Source of the DNA: PALSA-610 sp038239145
GTDB lineage: Bacteria > Actinomycetota > Acidimicrobiia > IMCC26256 > PALSA-610
Assembly (NCBI GenBank): GCA_038239145.1
Contig: JBBSFB010000010.1
Span: forward strand, 36,087-100,086
Length of the DNA: 64,000 nucleotides
Reading direction: 5' to 3'
Part shown: positions 46,891 through 57,501 of the stretch, in pieces
Position numbering within the stretch: the first letter of the stretch is position 1
Layout: the number at the start of each line of letters is the position of its first letter
The notes under the pieces: generated by a model
Database searches by the model: none
Told to the model about the DNA's origin: nothing
What the model saw: the letters and a program-made list of their open reading frames with translations, nothing else
Made by a program: the position numbers and the translations under genes

Positions 46891-46958
46891 CGGCGGCGAG
46901 CGTAGCGACGAGACGACACGGGATCCGGGCCAGACCATCGATTCGTTAGCCTTCCGTT

Positions 46959-47975
46959 GTGCTCTTGGTCGCGACCGACGCCCATTTCGAAGAGCATGAC
47001 GCGGGTCGGAGTCATCCGGAGCGACCCGCCCGCATCCGGGCCGTCCTCGAAGGGCTCGACGCCGGTGCGCCGCTCGAGGCCCGGCGCCGGCTCGACCCGC
47101 GTACCGCGACCCGGGACGAGCTCGTCCGGGTGCACACTCCGGCCTATCTCGACTACCTCGAGCGGTTCTGCGCCTCCGGTGGTGGCCCTCTCGACGGCGA
47201 CACCGGTGCGTCGCCGGAGTCGTGGGAGGCCGCGTTGCTGGCCGCGGGGAGTGGGCTCGAGGCGGTCGACGCGTTGGAACGGGGCGACGGCGATTTCGCA
47301 TTCTGTGCGGTGCGACCGCCGGGCCATCACGCAGTGGCGGAGCACGCGATGGGCTTTTGCCTGCTCAACAACGTAGCGGTGACCGCCGCGGCGCTGCGCG
47401 AGCGCGGCGAGCGGGTGTTGATCATCGACTGGGACGCGCATCACGGAAACGGTACGCAGGACATCTTCTACGGCGATGCCGCGGTGATGTACGTCTCGAT
47501 GCACGAGTGGCCGCTGTACCCGGGAACCGGCCGGCTCACGGATGTCGGAACCGACGCGGGCACGGGTACCACGGTCAACTTCCCGCTGCCGGCGGGCGCC
47601 ACCGGCGATGTCTACCTGGATGCGATCGACACAGTGGTCGAGCCCCTCGCCGAATCCTTCGCCCCTACGTGGGTGCTCGTCTCGGCCGGGTACGACGCGC
47701 ACCGGGCCGACCCGCTGACCGGTCTCGGCCTCACCGCCGGCGACTACGCCGACATCACCGCCCGCATGATGGCGCTGGCGGACCCGCGGCGGCTGGTGGT
47801 GTTCCTCGAAGGTGGCTACGACCTGGGGGCGCTCCGGGACTCGACGGCGGCCACCGTGTCCACGCTGCTCGGGAGGCCGGACCGGATCGAGCCCGCCACG
47901 GCGGGCGGTCCGGGTCGGACGGTGGTGCACGCGGTCCGGGATCTCCATTCCGAGGGCCCGTACTCGGCGGGTTGA
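46959..47975 (+). CDS. Histone deacetylase/AcuC-like hydrolase
   Basis: 338 residues. Class II HDAC-type motifs: SHPERPARIRAVLEGL, VRPPGHHAVAEHAMGFCLLN with the catalytic His pair, IIDWDAHHGNGTQ and SAGYDAHRADPL supplying zinc ligands. Probable protein-lysine, polyamine or acetoin-related deacetylase. GTG 46959. Divergent from an acetyltransferase gene, 68 bp apart, so the two may act in opposite directions on one target (inference). Confidence 0.9.
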   Translation: MLLVATDAHFEEHDAGRSHPERPARIRAVLEGLDAGAPLEARRRLDPRTATRDELVRVHTPAYLDYLERFCASGGGPLDGDTGASPESWEAALLAAGSGLEAVDALERGDGDFAFCAVRPPGHHAVAEHAMGFCLLNNVAVTAAALRERGERVLIIDWDAHHGNGTQDIFYGDAAVMYVSMHEWPLYPGTGRLTDVGTDAGTGTTVNFPLPAGATGDVYLDAIDTVVEPLAESFAPTWVLVSAGYDAHRADPLTGLGLTAGDYADITARMMALADPRRLVVFLEGGYDLGALRDSTAATVSTLLGRPDRIEPATAGGPGRTVVHAVRDLHSEGPYSAG

Positions 47976-48102
47976 GCGAATTTCCCGACCGGGTCGGCTC
48001 CAGAGGGGGCCCGCGCGTGCCGATCGACAACGGGTAAGCCCTGGCTCGCGGTATCGGCGCGGGTCCGGGACGGCCGAAACCTCGAGAGATTGGGCAGCGC
48101 CT

Positions 48103-49200
48103 GTGCTGGATCTGGACAACCTGCTGCGCAACGCCGTGGAGCGGGGCGCCTCCGACGTCCACATCAAGGTCGGTTCTCCGCCGTTCGTCCGCGTCGACGG
48201 CCGCCTGGAGCGAACCGACCTCGCCGACGTCTCACCGGTCGAGACCGAGCGGATCGCGTTCGCGATCATGCCCAAGCAGCGGGCCGAGGAGTTCCTCGCC
48301 AGCTCCGAAGCCGACTTCGCGTACTCGGTCTCCGGGCTCGGTCGCTTCCGTGTCAACGTCATGCGCCAGCGCGGTTCCGTGGGCCTCGTGCTGCGCCGCG
48401 TGCAGAGCGACATCCCGTCGTTCGCGGCGCTCGGGCTCCCGCCCGTCATCCGCAAGCTCACCGATCACCAGCGCGGACTGATCCTCGTGACGGGTCCGAC
48501 CGGCTCGGGCAAGACCACGACGCTCGGCTCGATGATCGACTTCATCAACGACAACTACAACCGGCACATCGTCACGATCGAGGACCCGATCGAGATCCTC
48601 CACGCCGACAAGTGCTCGATCGTGAATCAGCGCGAGGTCGGAACCGACACCGCCGACTTCCATTCCGCGCTCAAACGCGTACTGCGCCAGGACCCCGACG
48701 TCATCCTCGTCGGCGAGGTCCGTGATACCGAGACCGTCAAGACCGCGCTCACCGCGGCGGAGACCGGTCACCTTGTCTTCTCGACGTTGCACACGATCAG
48801 CGCTACCGACTCGATCAACCGCATCATCGACTTCTTCCCGCCGCACGAACAGCGCCAGGTGCGCATGTCGCTCGCAGGTTCGCTGCGCGGCATCGTGTCG
48901 CAGCGCCTCGTGGAGAAGCGGGAGGGGGGTCGGGCTCCCGCGGTCGAGGTGCTCGTGTCGACGGGTCGAGTCTTCGACAAGATCGTGAATGCCGACGAGA
49001 CGCACGAGATCGAGGGCATCATCGCCGAGGGCTCGTATTACGGCATGCAGACCTTCGACCAGAGCCTGCTGAGCCTCTACAAGAACGGCACGATCGATCT
49101 GCGCGAAGCGATGGCCGCGTCGACGACTCCGCACGACCTGCGCCTCATGATCGAGCAGCACACGATGGAACTCGCAGCCGAGCAGGCCGTCGCCGGCTAG
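48103..49200 (+). CDS. pilT: PilT-type retraction ATPase
   Basis: 365 residues: N-terminal RNAVERGASDVHIKVGSPP, Walker A TGPTGSGKTTTLGSMI, Asp box VTIEDPIEIL, Walker B DPDVILVGEVRDTET, His box FSTLHTISATDSINR and the C-terminal MQTFDQSLL motif. Disassembles type IV pili. GTG 48103, 128 bp after the deacetylase gene. No pilin, PilB or PilC gene is in the window. Confidence 0.92.
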   Translation: MLDLDNLLRNAVERGASDVHIKVGSPPFVRVDGRLERTDLADVSPVETERIAFAIMPKQRAEEFLASSEADFAYSVSGLGRFRVNVMRQRGSVGLVLRRVQSDIPSFAALGLPPVIRKLTDHQRGLILVTGPTGSGKTTTLGSMIDFINDNYNRHIVTIEDPIEILHADKCSIVNQREVGTDTADFHSALKRVLRQDPDVILVGEVRDTETVKTALTAAETGHLVFSTLHTISATDSINRIIDFFPPHEQRQVRMSLAGSLRGIVSQRLVEKREGGRAPAVEVLVSTGRVFDKIVNADETHEIEGIIAEGSYYGMQTFDQSLLSLYKNGTIDLREAMAASTTPHDLRLMIEQHTMELAAEQAVAG

Positions 49201-49243
49201 TAAATCGGGGCGGGTTCGGCTACCCGCGCCACAATGGGCGGCT

Positions 49244-50692
49244 GTGACCGCCGTCCCCGTACGTCTCGAGCATTTCTTCGCCTCGGATTCGCCGACGCAA
49301 CAGGTGGCCTCACTCCTCCGCGACGCCGGTTACCAGGCGTACCTCGTCGGCGGCACCGTGCGCGACGCTCTCCTCGACCGCACCCGGCGGCCCGAAGAAG
49401 TCGACATCGATATCGCCACCGACGCCCGACCCGACGCCGTCGAGTCGGTGGTCAGGCCGTGGGCCGACGTGGTATGGCTGCAGGGACAGCGATTCGGGAC
49501 CGTGGGTTGCAAGAAGGGCGACTCTGTTTTCGAGATCACGACGTTCCGCGCCGACGTGTACCGACCGGAGAGCCGTAAGCCCGAGGTCTCGTTCTCCGAC
49601 GACATCCTTACCGACCTCTCGCGTCGCGATTTCACTGTGAATGCGATGGCGATGACTCTCGACAATGCGAAGGGTGTGGGACCGGAGCTCGTCGACCCGT
49701 TCGACGGGCGCGTCGACCTGGTCGCGCGCCGGCTCCGGACCCCGCTCGCCCCCGAGGTCTCGTTCGACGACGACCCATTGCGCATGTTGCGCGCCGCGCG
49801 GTTCGTCGCCACCCTGGGCTTCGAACCCGATGCCGAGCTTGTCGCCGCGATCGAGGAGATGCACGAACGGCTGAAGATCGTGAGCGCCGAGCGCGTGCGT
49901 GACGAGCTCTCGAAGCTGATCGTCGCGGACGACCCGTCGGCGGGGCTGTGGCTCTGCTCGCGCACCGGGCTGGCGAACGAGTTCCTGCCCGAGCTCAACT
50001 CGATGCAGCTCGAACAGGACCCGATCCACCGGCACAAGGATGTGCTCGCCCACACGATCGCCGTCGTGGGCAAGACGTCACCACGGTTGCGGATCCGTCT
50101 CGCGGCGCTCCTGCACGACGTCGGCAAGCCCCGCACGCGCGGGTACGGACCCCAAGGTGTGACCTTCCACCACCACGAGGTCGTCGGGGCGCGCATGGCA
50201 CGCGAACGGATGCTCGCACTGCGCTACCCGAACGATCTCGTCGACGACGTCGCCAAGCTCGTCGAGCTCCACTTGCGTTTCCACACGTACCGTATGGGCT
50301 GGACCGACAGCGCGGTACGCAGGTACGTGCGCGACGCGGGTCCGTTGCTCGACGACCTCAACGAGCTGACGCGCTGCGACTGCACCACCAGGGACGCGCG
50401 CAAGGCGGCCGCCCTCGGAAAGCGCATGGACGAGTTGGAATCCCGTATCGCGGAACTGCAGGAGCACGAGGCGCTTTCCCAGATCCGTCCCGGTCTCGAC
50501 GGAAAGCGTGTGATGAAGTTCCTCGGGGTGCCGCCGGGCCCGATCATCGGCGAGGCGCTCGGTTTCCTGTTGGAGCTGCGTCTCGAGGAGGGGCCGATGG
50601 AGGAAGCGGAGTCGTACACGCGCTTGCGCGAATGGGCGCGCGAACGCGGGATCGACGTGCCCGCAGTGTCGCCGGGTTCGACCGCCGTCTAG
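49244..50692 (+). CDS. cca: CCA-adding tRNA nucleotidyltransferase (PcnA/PcnB family)
   Basis: 482 residues. YLVGGTVRDALLDRTRRPE and DIDIATDARP form the nucleotidyl transfer site; the RRDFTVNAMAM and RMLRAARFVATLGF motifs follow; an HD domain (DPIHRHKDVLAHTI, LLHDVGKPRTRGY, HHHEVVGARMA) completes it. Because neither tRNA here encodes CCA, this enzyme is needed. GTG start. Confidence 0.95.
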   Translation: MTAVPVRLEHFFASDSPTQQVASLLRDAGYQAYLVGGTVRDALLDRTRRPEEVDIDIATDARPDAVESVVRPWADVVWLQGQRFGTVGCKKGDSVFEITTFRADVYRPESRKPEVSFSDDILTDLSRRDFTVNAMAMTLDNAKGVGPELVDPFDGRVDLVARRLRTPLAPEVSFDDDPLRMLRAARFVATLGFEPDAELVAAIEEMHERLKIVSAERVRDELSKLIVADDPSAGLWLCSRTGLANEFLPELNSMQLEQDPIHRHKDVLAHTIAVVGKTSPRLRIRLAALLHDVGKPRTRGYGPQGVTFHHHEVVGARMARERMLALRYPNDLVDDVAKLVELHLRFHTYRMGWTDSAVRRYVRDAGPLLDDLNELTRCDCTTRDARKAAALGKRMDELESRIAELQEHEALSQIRPGLDGKRVMKFLGVPPGPIIGEALGFLLELRLEEGPMEEAESYTRLREWARERGIDVPAVSPGSTAV

Positions 50693-50697
50693 TTGAG

Positions 50698-51429
50698 TTA
50701 GACGCCCTCTTTGCGCGCCCGCCAGACGACGGTGCGCGGCACTTCGGGTCCGGGGCCGCCCCCGCCGTTCGGTTCGGGCTCGAGGAGGAGCTCGACGCGG
50801 TACCCGGCCCGGTGCAGTCCGGCGAAGACATCGGCGATAGTGCGAGGCCAGACCCGGATGCGTTCGTCGTCGTGCGTGATCTCGATCGATTCCGGGTCGA
50901 AGTACGAGCGCCGGACCTCGAGCGTGCCGAGCGGCAGCGCGCCCGGCGCCTCGCCCTCGCGGCCGACCGCGAGCGCCATGGGATGATCGTATGAGAACAC
51001 GAACGCGCATCCCGGACGCAACACCCGGTGCACCTGCCGGAGGAGGCGGTCGATGTCGTCGACCTCGCCGAGCATGCCGGTGGAGACGACGAGATCGATC
51101 GAGTCGGCGCGGAGGAACGCGAGATCGGCGGCGTCACATTCGTGCCACTCGACCCGGACGTCGGCGGCGGTGGCGAGCTTGCGCCCCCGGGCGAGTTGCC
51201 CGACGGACCGGTCGATCGCGATGACGTGCGCACCCTGGCGGGCCATCGCGACCGCGTTCGCGCCGCCGCCGGTCCCGAGATCCAGGACGCGCTTGCCGCT
51301 CACGTCGCCGCACAGGCGCAGGTCGGCTTCCGTCGGTCCGCCCGCGGCGTAGACGATCGTGTCGGGGACGATGCCGATGTCGTCCGGGGAGCGTCGCTGC
51401 GCGATCCGGTCCCAGACCTCGGTGTTCAT
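50698..51429 (-). CDS. Class I SAM-dependent methyltransferase
   Basis: 243 residues. Motif I KRVLDLGTGGGANAVAMARQ, acidic post-I HVIAIDRSVGQLARGRK, motif II DLVVSTGMLGEVDD and HRVLRPGCAFVFSYDHPMAL. ATG start. Convergent with the CCA transferase gene, 5 bp apart. Substrate unknown; small-molecule methylation is likely. Confidence 0.88.
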   Translation of the reverse strand: MNTEVWDRIAQRRSPDDIGIVPDTIVYAAGGPTEADLRLCGDVSGKRVLDLGTGGGANAVAMARQGAHVIAIDRSVGQLARGRKLATAADVRVEWHECDAADLAFLRADSIDLVVSTGMLGEVDDIDRLLRQVHRVLRPGCAFVFSYDHPMALAVGREGEAPGALPLGTLEVRRSYFDPESIEITHDDERIRVWPRTIADVFAGLHRAGYRVELLLEPEPNGGGGPGPEVPRTVVWRARKEGV

Positions 51430-51498
51430 GTGGTGGAAGCCCCGGGTTGATTCGTCATGAGCGCATTCTGGCCCGTGACCGCCTCTACATGGGGAGAT

Positions 51499-52607
<1,109 letters not shown>

Positions 52608-52611
<4 letters not shown>

Positions 52612-53228
52612 GCCGTTGCTCCTTCGGTTCGGTCGCCGGTCTGCTCCGCGCGCTCTTGCGCGATGAGCTCGGCGATCCAATCGAGATCGTGTTGAGTGGA
52701 CCGGGCCCGGTGCTCGAGGAGCGACCGGGAGTAGCGGTCGATGGAACGGGCCGCGGGCTTGCGCTCGGCGACCAGTCGCTGGTTCAGCTGCGCCCGCCGG
52801 CGTTCGAGGAACGCGAGGCGGGCGAGCGGGTCAAGATGACCACAGAAGAGGAGCTTTACCGCGAAGGCGCGTTCGTCGTCGTCGCCCTCGTCGGTCAGCA
52901 GCTCCGTGAAGAGCGCACGGCCCCGATCGGTGATCGCGTAGGCCCGGCGGGTCCGTCGGGTGGGGCGGGCCCGGAGTCGTAGGCGCGCCGCCGCGAGGTC
53001 GCCCTTCAGGGACCCGGTGGGGACGAAAGTGCCGGTGGACGCCGGTGTCGCGGCATCCTCGTCGACCTCTTCGATCGCTCCGGAGCGCTCCAGGCGGCGC
53101 AACGCCGGGTACAACGACCCGAACGAGATGCCCCACAGCGGCCCGAGCGTCTCCGACAGGCGCTTCTTCAGGTCGTAGCCGTGGCGCGGCTGCTCTGCGA
53201 GCAACCCGAGTACCGCCAGCTCCAACAT
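52608..53228 (-). CDS. PadR-family transcriptional regulator
   Basis: 206 residues. Winged helix at the N-terminus (LELAVLGLLAEQPRHGYDLK, GISFGSLYPALRRLERSG) and a C-terminal dimerisation helix region (AQLNQRLVAERKP). ATG 53228; a GTG at 53237 is in frame but overlaps the palindrome. Translationally coupled to ino1, so probably the repressor of its own operon and of inositol synthesis. Confidence 0.92.
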
Positions 53229-53236
53229 GTGATGCA

Positions 53237-53259
53237 CGATATATCGAATCGATATATCG
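53237..53259. promoter_or_regulatory. Palindromic operator of the padR-ino1 operon
   Basis: CGATATATCG-AAT-CGATATATCG: two self-complementary 10-bp arms around 3 bp, 9 bp upstream of the PadR start codon. A+T-rich in a GC-rich genome and typical for PadR dimers; it could also overlap the -10 element. Confidence 0.75.
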
Positions 53260-53372
53260 ATGCAAGTATTATCTGCGATCCCAGTAGCCCGGCCCAATCG
53301 GGTCATTTCGACGGAACGGTCGGAACGAGACGCGGTTGGGAACGCTTCGCCTCCCACCTACACTTTCGGGCG

Positions 53373-53738
53373 ATGCAGAGCGTCACGGACTACGCGCTGG
53401 CCCGGCGGGCGGTTCTGCGCGACTTCCGGCGGGGAACGCTCACCCGACTCGACGTCTGCGACGCGCATCCGGAACTGGTCCGGGCCGCACAGTTCATCGG
53501 TACCGACCTCGACGACGAGTGCCCGGTCTGCGGTGAGACCAACCTCCGGCTCGTCTCCTACGTCTACGGCGAGAAGCTGAAGCAGGCCAACGGTCGCGCC
53601 ATCAGCAATCCCGCCGAGCTCAGGAAGCTGGGCGCGTCGTACGACGAGTTCGCCTGTTACGACGTGGAGGTCTGCGTCGAGTGCCGGTGGAACCATCTCC
53701 GCCGCCAGTCGCTGCACGGCCGCCTGCACGCGAGCTGA
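53373..53738 (+). CDS. DUF5318 protein
   Basis: 121 residues: QSVTDYALARRAVLRDFRRG, then two zinc-ribbon cysteine pairs (CPVCGET and CVECRWNHL). ATG 53373. DUF5318 is a conserved small actinobacterial family of unknown role. Divergent from padR. Confidence 0.88.
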   Translation: MQSVTDYALARRAVLRDFRRGTLTRLDVCDAHPELVRAAQFIGTDLDDECPVCGETNLRLVSYVYGEKLKQANGRAISNPAELRKLGASYDEFACYDVEVCVECRWNHLRRQSLHGRLHAS

Positions 53739-53770
53739 CCGGAACCCGGCGCGCTCGGCCGATCGGGCCG

Positions 53771-53950
53771 TCAGTCGTCGACGATCTCGCACGGGTATTG
53801 CGACAGGCACGAGACGCACCAGAGCTCCGGCTCGGCGAGCACGGTCTGCGACCCGGGAGTGTCCCACGACGGGGGCACGAGATAGATCCGGCGGACGAGG
53901 ACGAGCTCGTCATCAGGGGTGGCGCAGTTCTCGCATGCACGTGTGCTCAC
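53771..53950 (-). CDS. Small Cys-rich protein, probable zinc ribbon
   Basis: 59 residues from GTG 53950: CENCATPDDELVLVRRIYLV and ELWCVSCLSQYPCEIVDD. Two CxxC pairs can bind zinc. Convergent with the DUF5318 gene, with which it shares small size and zinc motifs. No family recognised. Confidence 0.65.
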   Translation of the reverse strand: MSTRACENCATPDDELVLVRRIYLVPPSWDTPGSQTVLAEPELWCVSCLSQYPCEIVDD

Positions 53951-54083
53951 GTGGGCATCTTCACCGACTCCGGGCCGTCGGTACAAAGCCCGGGTGAGCA
54001 CCGGTGACAGGCGGGAAACGCGCCGGTACGCTGGTGGGACCGCCGGGAGCCGAACGTGCCCTGGACGGATGGAGGTAGCGGAG

Positions 54084-54977
54084 ATGCCCTCAAACCCGAG
54101 TCCGGCGCGTCGCATGACCGCCCCCGACGTCGTCGCCCGCAAAGGTGGCCCGACGCCGTTGGTGATGGTCACTGCGTACGACGCCCCGTCGGCCCGCACC
54201 GTCGACGCGGCCGGTGCCGATCTGATCCTGGTGGGCGACTCCGTTGCGATGGTGGTGCTCGGCTACGACGACACGCTGCAGGTGACAACCGACGACATGG
54301 CACATCACGTCGGTGCGGTGACGCGTACCCAACCGCGCGCGCTGGTCGTCGCCGATCTGCCGTGGCTCAGCTACCACGTCAACACCGGCGAGACCGTGCA
54401 CAACGCCGCGCAGCTCGTGCGCGCGGGCGCCGCCGCGGTCAAGCTCGAAGGCGGTCGCAAGCGCCTCGACGCGGTGCACGCGATCCTCGACGCCGAGATC
54501 CCGGTGATGGGCCACATCGGGCTCACCCCGCAGTCGATCCACGCCCTCGGTGGCTTCAAGGTGCAGGGCAAGGAGCTCGACGCCGCGAAAGCGCTCGCCG
54601 ACGACGCGTGCGCGCTCGCCGAAGCCGGGTGCTTCGCGATCGTGCTCGAGTGTGTCCCCGACGCGGTCGCTCGCGTGATCACCGAGTCGGTCTCGATACC
54701 GACGATCGGTATCGGTGGCGGCCGCCACTGCGACGGCCAGGTCCTGGTGTGGCACGACATTCTCGGCTTTGCCGGACCCGATCACCGCGCCCCGAAGTTC
54801 GTGCGTTCGTACGCGTCGCTCGAGGCGGTCGCGACCGAGTCGATCGCGCGGTTCTGCGCCGACGTTCGGGGCGGCACGTATCCTGCGAGCGCGGAGACGT
54901 ATCACATGACCGATCGCATGGCGGACGCGCTCGGCCTGTACGGCGCCGCCGAGCCCGAGCCCGAGCTCGCGCAATAG
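54084..54977 (+). CDS. panB: Ketopantoate hydroxymethyltransferase
   Basis: 297 residues. VMVTAYDAPSARTVDAAGAD, LVGDSVAMVVLGYDDTLQVT, LPWLSYHVNTGETVHNAA, VKLEGGRKRLDAVHAI, MGHIGLTPQSIHALGGFKVQ and IGIGGGRHCDGQVLVWHDIL are diagnostic. First step of pantothenate and CoA synthesis. ATG 54084 follows GGAGG; an ATG five codons upstream is possible. Confidence 0.96.
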   Translation: MPSNPSPARRMTAPDVVARKGGPTPLVMVTAYDAPSARTVDAAGADLILVGDSVAMVVLGYDDTLQVTTDDMAHHVGAVTRTQPRALVVADLPWLSYHVNTGETVHNAAQLVRAGAAAVKLEGGRKRLDAVHAILDAEIPVMGHIGLTPQSIHALGGFKVQGKELDAAKALADDACALAEAGCFAIVLECVPDAVARVITESVSIPTIGIGGGRHCDGQVLVWHDILGFAGPDHRAPKFVRSYASLEAVATESIARFCADVRGGTYPASAETYHMTDRMADALGLYGAAEPEPELAQ

Positions 54978-54980
54978 CGC

Positions 54981-55496
54981 GTGCCGAAACGAGTGCGCAT
55001 CGCGGCGGCCACCGTGGTCGCCCTGGGTGCGATCGTCGGGATGGTTGCGTCGGTGATCCACGTCCGAAGCGACGAAAGCGACGTGGGCCGTCTCCGCTTC
55101 GCGGCGACCTCGCCGGCCCCGGCACCGTTGGGCGAGTTCGATCAGACTCGCGTCTCCGTGGGGTCGCAATGCCTACGCGTGCTCGTCGCGCTCTCGCCGA
55201 CGCAACGTGAACAGGGTCTGCGGGAAGTGCATTCGTTGGCGCCGTACGCGGGCATGCTGTTCGTGAACCCGCACGACACCAGCGCGCGCTACACGATGGC
55301 CGACACGCCGACGCCTCTCGACATCACGTTCTTCGGCGAGTCGGGTGTCGCTGTCGATCGGGTGCGCATGGCGCCGTGCCCACTCGGCTCGGACGCGACG
55401 TGCCCGCAGTACGCGAGCAAGCTGCCGTACCGGTACGCGCTCGAGCAGCCGACGGGCTCGTCGTCGGCGACGGGCAACCTCGGATCCTGCGCCTGA
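54981..55496 (+). CDS. DUF192 exported protein
   Basis: 171 residues. N-terminal signal or anchor (VRIAAATVVALGAIVGMVAS), then the DUF192 domain (RVLVALSPTQREQGLREV, GMLFVNPHDTSARYTMADTP, PLDITFFGESGVAVD). Four cysteines in the exported part, two of them bracketing PLGSDAT. GTG 54981, 3 bp after panB. Function unknown. Confidence 0.83.
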   Translation: MPKRVRIAAATVVALGAIVGMVASVIHVRSDESDVGRLRFAATSPAPAPLGEFDQTRVSVGSQCLRVLVALSPTQREQGLREVHSLAPYAGMLFVNPHDTSARYTMADTPTPLDITFFGESGVAVDRVRMAPCPLGSDATCPQYASKLPYRYALEQPTGSSSATGNLGSCA

Positions 55497-55688
55497 GCCG
55501 TTCCCCGGCCCTCGTCGGTAGGTGTCACACCCTCGTCGTAGGGTCAGCTCCGATAGGTCGAGTCGAGGTGATCTGCTAGCTTCCACCGGTTCTCCAACAA
55601 CCGAATCCTGCCCCCGCGACGCCGGTAACCCGGCGGACAACGGGGCCCGCTGCGGCCTGACCGGGCGGCCCGAAGGAGGTACCGGCGC

Positions 55689-56036
55689 ATGACGCGTCCG
55701 TACGAAGTCATGATCATCATCGATGCAGACCTGGAAGAGGAGACGATCCGGGCTGCGGTCGAGCGGTGGCTCCAGCTCATCGAGTCGAAGGGCGCGGAGC
55801 GCGGCCACGTCGACTTCTGGGGCAAACGCCGCCTCGCGTACGAGATCAACCACAAGGTCGACGGCTACTACGTAGTCCTGCAGGCCCGGGCTGATCCGGA
55901 AGCGATGGAGGAGTTGCACCGGACGCTCTCCCTGGCAGATGAAGTGATCCGCCACGGGCGCTTCCGCATTCCCGAGAAGGTCTACGGACCTCCGAAGGCT
56001 GCGGGCGCCTCCGCGGGCGGCAGGCATAGGGAGTAA
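55689..56036 (+). CDS. rpsF: 30S ribosomal protein S6
   Basis: 115 residues: TRPYEVMIIIDADLEEETIR, GKRRLAYEINHKVDGYYVVL, RFRIPEKVYG. Heads the rpsF-ssb-rpsR-rplI operon; ATG follows GAAGGAGG. Normal length. Confidence 0.97.
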   Translation: MTRPYEVMIIIDADLEEETIRAAVERWLQLIESKGAERGHVDFWGKRRLAYEINHKVDGYYVVLQARADPEAMEELHRTLSLADEVIRHGRFRIPEKVYGPPKAAGASAGGRHRE

Positions 56037-56041
56037 GCGAC

Positions 56042-56530
56042 ATGGCAACCGATACCAACAGCATCACGATCTCCGGCAACATCACTCGCGATCCGGAGAT
56101 GCGTTACACACCGAGCGGCGTGTCGAAGGTGACCTTCGGCGTCGCGGTGAATCGTTCCTGGCGGAACCAGCAAACGCAGGAATGGGACGAGCAGACCAGC
56201 TTCTTCAATGTGGTGGCCTGGCGTCAGCTCGCCGAGAACGTCGGCGCGTCGCTCACCAAGGGTACGCGCGTCGTAGTGAGTGGGCGGCTGGAGCAGCGCA
56301 GCTGGGAGACCGAGGCGGGCGAGAAGCGCTCGATCGTCGAGGTCGTCGCCGACGACGTCGCCCCGAGCCTTCGCTTCGCGACGGCCGAGGTGCACCGGGT
56401 CGAGCGCAGTGGACCGGGAGAAGGGGGAGGTGGTGGCGGCGGCGGACAGTCCCGCGGCCCCAGCCCCGCTCCGGCCGCGGCCCCGAAGGCCGAAGGCAAT
56501 TACGACGACTACGGCGAAGAGCCGTTCTAA
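56042..56530 (+). CDS. ssb: Single-stranded DNA-binding protein
   Basis: 162 residues. OB fold (ISGNITRDPEMRYTPSGVSK, FFNVVAWRQLAENV, VVVSGRLEQRSWE), a Gly/Pro-rich linker and the protein-binding tip DDYGEEPF. It starts 5 bp after rpsF. Confidence 0.97.
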   Translation: MATDTNSITISGNITRDPEMRYTPSGVSKVTFGVAVNRSWRNQQTQEWDEQTSFFNVVAWRQLAENVGASLTKGTRVVVSGRLEQRSWETEAGEKRSIVEVVADDVAPSLRFATAEVHRVERSGPGEGGGGGGGGQSRGPSPAPAAAPKAEGNYDDYGEEPF

Positions 56531-56548
56531 CCCGATAGGGACCTCCGA

Positions 56549-57055
56549 ATGGCACAACGCAGAGAGAAGAAGGCGCCCCCCGGCAAGGAGCGGCGCCCGA
56601 TCAAGAAGAAGACGTCGATCCTGATCACCGAGAGCATCGACTGGATCGACTACAAGGACGTCAACCTGCTGCGGCGCTTCATGTCGGAGCGCGCCAAGGT
56701 CCGGGCGCGACGCGTCACGGGCAACACGCAGCAGCAACAGGTCGCGGTTGCGAAGGCGATCCGGGTAGCGCGTGAGATGGCATTGCTGCCGTACAGCGTG
56801 CGCCAGGTGACCCAGCGTTCGAAGGGTCGCCGTGATCGGGGCGAGCGGGGCGACCGAGGAGATCGGGGCGACCGCGAGGGCGAGTTGCGGGATATCCCCG
56901 GCCCGATCCGCGACGACGAGCGTCCGGCCGTGAACGACGAGTCCAACGTCAACGAAGGCGCACTCGACCAGGCGACGGTCGACCAGATCGAGAGCGAGTT
57001 CAACGGTGACGGCGCTTCGGCTGCGGGCGCGGCGACCGAAAGCGACGTCGAGTGA
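56549..57055 (+). CDS. rpsR: 30S ribosomal protein S18 with a long C-terminal extension
   Basis: 168 residues, about twice the normal size. The S18 core is residues 1-90 (KKKTSILITESIDWIDYKDV, LLRRFMSERAKVRARRVTG, and the region up to LLPYSVRQV). Then about 75 extra residues: an RGDRGDRGD-type charged repeat followed by an acidic Asp/Glu/Asn/Ala tail ending ESDVE. No frameshift is visible, and rplI starts within the last codon, so the extension is genuinely coded. Its role is unknown. Confidence 0.93.
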   Translation: MAQRREKKAPPGKERRPIKKKTSILITESIDWIDYKDVNLLRRFMSERAKVRARRVTGNTQQQQVAVAKAIRVAREMALLPYSVRQVTQRSKGRRDRGERGDRGDRGDREGELRDIPGPIRDDERPAVNDESNVNEGALDQATVDQIESEFNGDGASAAGAATESDVE

Positions 57056-57501
57056 GGATCGTTCTTCGCGACGACGTCGACAATCTCGGCAAGAAAGGTG
57101 AGGTCGTCGACGTGGCCGACGGCTACGCCCGCAACTTCCTTGTCCCAAGGGGTCTGGCGCTCAAGGCGTCGGCCGGGAGCCAGAAGCAGGCCGACGCGAT
57201 GCGGCGCAACCGCGTCGCCCGCGACCGGCGGGAGCGGGAGAGCGCCGATGCGCTGGCTGCGCAGTTCGCGGGCCGGACCATCTCGATCAAGGCCCGGGCC
57301 GGTGGCGAGGGCCGCCTGTTCGGTTCGGTGACGGCTTCCGATATCGCCGAAGCGGTGCAGAAGCAGACCGGAGCCGAGATCGATCGCCGGAAGCTTGCGC
57401 TCGACGAGCCGCTGAAGGAACTCGGCGGTGTCGATGTGCAGGTTCGCCTGCATCCCGACGTCGTGGCGACGGTGCACGTCGAGGTCGAAGCGGCCGACTG
57501 A
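57052..57501 (+). CDS. rplI: 50S ribosomal protein L9
   Basis: 149 residues: RIVLRDDVDNLGKKGEVVDV and ARNFLVPRGLALKASAG in the N-domain, central helix rich in charged residues, C-domain GRLFGSVTASDIAEAVQ. GTG 57052 overlaps the rpsR stop (GTGA). Confidence 0.97.
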   Translation: MRIVLRDDVDNLGKKGEVVDVADGYARNFLVPRGLALKASAGSQKQADAMRRNRVARDRRERESADALAAQFAGRTISIKARAGGEGRLFGSVTASDIAEAVQKQTGAEIDRRKLALDEPLKELGGVDVQVRLHPDVVATVHVEVEAAD

